A DNA stretch of 47,758 bases from contig NZ_ML703258.1 of assembly GCF_008520305.1 (NCBI RefSeq), forward strand, positions 240,576-288,333, written 5' to 3'. Positions 45,602 through 47,758 of the stretch are shown here, piece by piece; the first letter of the stretch is position 1; every line of letters begins with the position of its first letter. The notes beneath the pieces were generated by a model that was given only the letters and a program-made list of their open reading frames with translations, did no database searches and was not told where the DNA came from. Source of the stretch: Mesorhizobium sp. SARCC-RB16n. Its GTDB lineage: Bacteria; Pseudomonadota; Alphaproteobacteria; Rhizobiales; Rhizobiaceae. The translations under genes were made by a program, and so were the position numbers.

Positions 45602-47758
45602 TCAACGTCCCGCGGAGCGCTCTCTGCTTCTGAAGGAAGCGATTAGGTCCGCTCGGGCTTGATCGGGGGCTTGGCTGATGGACGTTGTGGGTGCTTCGCT
45701 CAGCTGCCGCCCCATGGCGAGGCTTTGCGGATTATCAGTCCTCTGCCTCTTCGCCGGTATTAACAACGCGGTGTAATGTTCCTTGTTGATGATCATGCCC
45801 CCGCTGCTCACGAGGTTGCTCCTGTCAATTGTACTCGTCAGCTCGTCCTGGGCCTCGCGCCTCTTGCCCAAGTGCCGTTCAAACGGCGCTGGCGCGATTT
45901 GTCGGGCTTGCTGCTCTTGCAAGACGGCGTGTTGCACCTGCGACCCAGCTGGTAAAAAAGCTTCTGCGGGGATTGCGGCAGGCTCGTGCGGAAGGCGCTC
46001 CTCCCTCAGTCGGTTTTGCAGCGCCCCCCGATCGGCGGCGAGGTAGTTGAGGTGCAGCGGCAGCTGCTGGTCTGGCCGCTCTTCGTTCGCCAATCGACGA
46101 ACCAGCTCGCGCGTGCCGTCCACCACGAAGACGCCGCAATCAACAACGTTGTTCTGCCGGGCCATGGCGGGTGTCACCAGCGCGGTCGCGTCCAGTCTTG
46201 CTGCAAGCTCTCGTGCAAGCGCGTGGTTGTATCCCAGTCCGTTTTGCTGGATGGAATCGTAGTGATAGGCCACCGCTCTTTTCGGGTCGCGGCGATCAAC
46301 GAGCAGCAGCGACCAATGCTCGACGCGGTTAGGATCCGGCGCCGGATCCATAGGATCGGCACTGTTCACCGGCAGGAACACGAAGTCGGCTGGGGCGCCG
46401 TTTTGATGATAGATGGACAGCAACCTACCTTGCACGTCCACGTCGTCACGGCGCAGGAGATGGGAGACTGCCGCATCCACCAGCCGCGTTCGGGCGGCGA
46501 GCGCTGGATGGACCTCCTGGAGGTCCTGCTCCAGCAACCGGTAGTCCCTGTGGATATGGGCGTCGCTCAGCAGTTCGTCGGCGGCGAGCACCGCCCCCTC
46601 AGGGGGGTTGGACAAGCGTGACGGAAAAGCTCCGATCTGAGCATCGGAGGAGGTGGTCAGATCGACCAACGGAACACCGCGATAGCTGTTTGATAGCCTG
46701 GCGGCCGCTGGCGAGGCGGGTTCTGGAGCCCTTAATTTGCGAGGACTATGACCATCGCGAACACGGGTGCTTGAGGCCAACCTGCTGTCACTGGCCACTT
46801 GTTCTAAGACATGCGCGTCTGATGGCGCTGGCCGCCCGGCAGTAGCTGAATAGCCCCGCTCATGATCACGGAGGACGGTCAACGCCCTCTTCATGGCATT
46901 GTCTTTCGGAAAGAAGGCATCGACGTGATCGACCATGGATTGGTGATTTTTTAGATCAACCGCTTGGCCACCGGCGCCGAGATCATTCGCCAATCGGTAA
47001 AGTGCATTCCCGTAGTTACGGACCGTTCCCTCGCGATAGTGTTTCCGAGCCGCAACGTCAGTGAGCGCCTGATCAATAAGGTCCCGGTGTTCGCCGGACA
47101 AATGGGGATAGAAGGCTGAATAGCCCGGGCTCTCATAATACGCACGGAGGACGTTCAACGCCGGCTTCATCTTACCGCTTTTCGGAAAGAAAGCATCGAC
47201 GTGATCGACCATGGATTGGTGATTTTTTAGATCAACCGCTTGGCCACCAGCGCCGAGATCATTCGCCAATCGGTAAAGTGCATGCCTGTACTTACGGACC
47301 GTTCCCTCGCTATAGCGTTTCCGAGCCCCAACGTCAGTGATCGCCTGATCAATAAGGTCCCGGTGTTCGCCGGACAGATGGGGATAAAGAGCATTGTGGG
47401 CGCCACTCGCGCCAGCCGGATCGGCTCGGCGCGCCTCGGCCACGTGCTGCTCAACTTGCCGGGCCTGGCCCGCATCCGGCAAGAGGCCATCGCGGTCCAA
47501 GGAAGAGAGCATCGCGTCTGGGACGCGTTGAGCTCCATGGGAGAAAGCATCCTTGATCGCAGAGGCGGCTTGATCATCCTGCCCTCGCTGAAGCACCTCG
47601 CTAAACCCGTCTACCAGTCGCAGAAACTCCTCTGGATTGGTTGGCGGCTCGTCGGCTTGATCATCGAACAGCGGCCGGAGCGCGTCGGGAACCCCGTCTG
47701 ATCTTGGGGACGGGGCAGCCCAGCGGCCGGGCTCTTGAGAGCCGCCCGAGGAAACTGG
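45602..47758 (-). CDS. NopD-like type III effector with Ulp1/SUMO-protease domain, 5' end outside window
   Basis: The reading frame is open to the window end, so the N-terminus (with any secretion signal and tts box) is missing; 718 residues are visible. Early part: acidic FDDQADEPPTNPEEFLRLVD. Then two 92-residue repeats (nt 47386-46835; YPHLSGEHRDLIDQ, EGTVR-Y-ALYRLANDLGAG). A Pro/Ser/Ala-rich linker follows. The C-terminal C48 cysteine protease domain has the catalytic His in EHWSLLLVD, the Asp in YHYDSI, and Gln and Cys in ARQNNVVDCGVFVVDGTREL. This is the signature of Ulp1/XopD/NopD proteases that cut SUMO from plant proteins. A nuclear-localisation-like KRQR and an LxLxL (LPLHL) motif lie near the end. 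The frame start given by GTG 47596 is internal. I infer a nucleus-acting effector of the plant host; family assignment is sure, the exact ortholog is not. Confidence 0.88.
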   Translation of the reverse strand, partial: PVSSGGSQEPGRWAAPSPRSDGVPDALRPLFDDQADEPPTNPEEFLRLVDGFSEVLQRGQDDQAASAIKDAFSHGAQRVPDAMLSSLDRDGLLPDAGQARQVEQHVAEARRADPAGASGAHNALYPHLSGEHRDLIDQAITDVGARKRYSEGTVRKYRHALYRLANDLGAGGQAVDLKNHQSMVDHVDAFFPKSGKMKPALNVLRAYYESPGYSAFYPHLSGEHRDLIDQALTDVAARKHYREGTVRNYGNALYRLANDLGAGGQAVDLKNHQSMVDHVDAFFPKDNAMKRALTVLRDHERGYSATAGRPAPSDAHVLEQVASDSRLASSTRVRDGHSPRKLRAPEPASPAAARLSNSYRGVPLVDLTTSSDAQIGAFPSRLSNPPEGAVLAADELLSDAHIHRDYRLLEQDLQEVHPALAARTRLVDAAVSHLLRRDDVDVQGRLLSIYHQNGAPADFVFLPVNSADPMDPAPDPNRVEHWSLLLVDRRDPKRAVAYHYDSIQQNGLGYNHALARELAARLDATALVTPAMARQNNVVDCGVFVVDGTRELVRRLANEERPDQQLPLHLNYLAADRGALQNRLREERLPHEPAAIPAEAFLPAGSQVQHAVLQEQQARQIAPAPFERHLGKRREAQDELTSTIDRSNLVSSGGMIINKEHYTALLIPAKRQRTDNPQSLAMGRQLSEAPTTSISQAPDQARADLIASFRSRERSAGR
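46835..47386 (-). repeat. Tandem 276-bp repeat coding two 92-aa units
   Basis: Two head-to-tail copies (47386-47111 and 47110-46835), highly similar at DNA and protein level. Each carries the core HRDLIDQA-TDV-ARK-Y-E, GTVR-Y--ALYRLANDLGAG, GQAVDLKNHQSMVDHVDAFF. The unit resembles the N-terminal SAM-like core-binding fold of tyrosine recombinases (TVR-Y---L-RL---LG), an inference from pattern. Near-identity suggests a recent duplication or gene conversion. Confidence 0.9.

Noticed and set aside
46835-47386. Tandem repeat as a CRISPR or intergenic satellite
   Set aside because: The units are 276 bp, in frame and code for a conserved domain without spacers.

Overview
The window reads as accessory DNA of a rhizobium, most likely Mesorhizobium or a close relative. 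This rests on protein families and signals, not on a database search: a type III secretion tts box, a NopD-like Ulp1 protease effector, a SyrB-type regulator, BA14K and DUF982 proteins, a pseudoazurin, a rhamnan-synthesis-type polysaccharide locus, and many decayed genes and transposase fragments between intact metabolic genes. No tRNA, rRNA, CRISPR array or complete insertion sequence was recognised.

Layout. 0-4.2 kb: the 3' part of groEL with its terminator, a candidate anti-Shine-Dalgarno small RNA, an alcohol-dehydrogenase relic and a YbaL-type K+/H+ antiporter. 4.6-9.5 kb: a symbiosis-flavoured stretch with a 222-aa protein behind a tts box (candidate secreted effector), succinate-semialdehyde dehydrogenase, a SyrB-like regulator, a degraded antitoxin-like ORF and a second anti-SD RNA candidate. 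9.7-18.3 kb: a small secreted protein, a Tim44-like protein, two hypotheticals, TerC, pseudoazurin, a DadA-type oxidase and BA14K. Mixed in are two oppositely oriented pieces of one TIGR00282 phosphodiesterase gene, an integrative-element relic and IS256 and IS5 scraps.

19.3-24.9 kb is a visibly AT-richer block of five co-directional genes: sugar epimerase, acyltransferase, Wzm, Wzt and an RgpF-like protein. Together they look like an ABC-exported surface polysaccharide locus. 26.2-32.0 kb is an intact six-gene organosulfur operon: FMN reductase, TauD-like dioxygenase, FMN-dependent monooxygenase and a complete SsuABC-type importer. It is preceded by a perfect TATAAT and a palindrome.

32-44 kb mixes intact genes (quinone oxidoreductase, BKACE/DUF849, CorA, a TatB-like protein, a CorC-like protein, methylmalonate-semialdehyde dehydrogenase, SMP-30 lactonase) with relics: DUF6471, Tn3 transposase, RutC, DedA, a ferredoxin-type reductase, a sugar-binding protein and 3-hydroxyisobutyrate dehydrogenase. 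44.2-47.8 kb holds a ParDE toxin-antitoxin pair with a repeat operator, a DUF982 protein, and a large effector that runs off the window end, with two 92-residue repeats and a C-terminal SUMO-protease domain.

The best leads are the uncharacterised tts-box gene, the repeat-plus-Ulp1 effector, the hairpins with anti-SD loops, and the organosulfur operon with its candidate control site. Base composition was judged by eye only.
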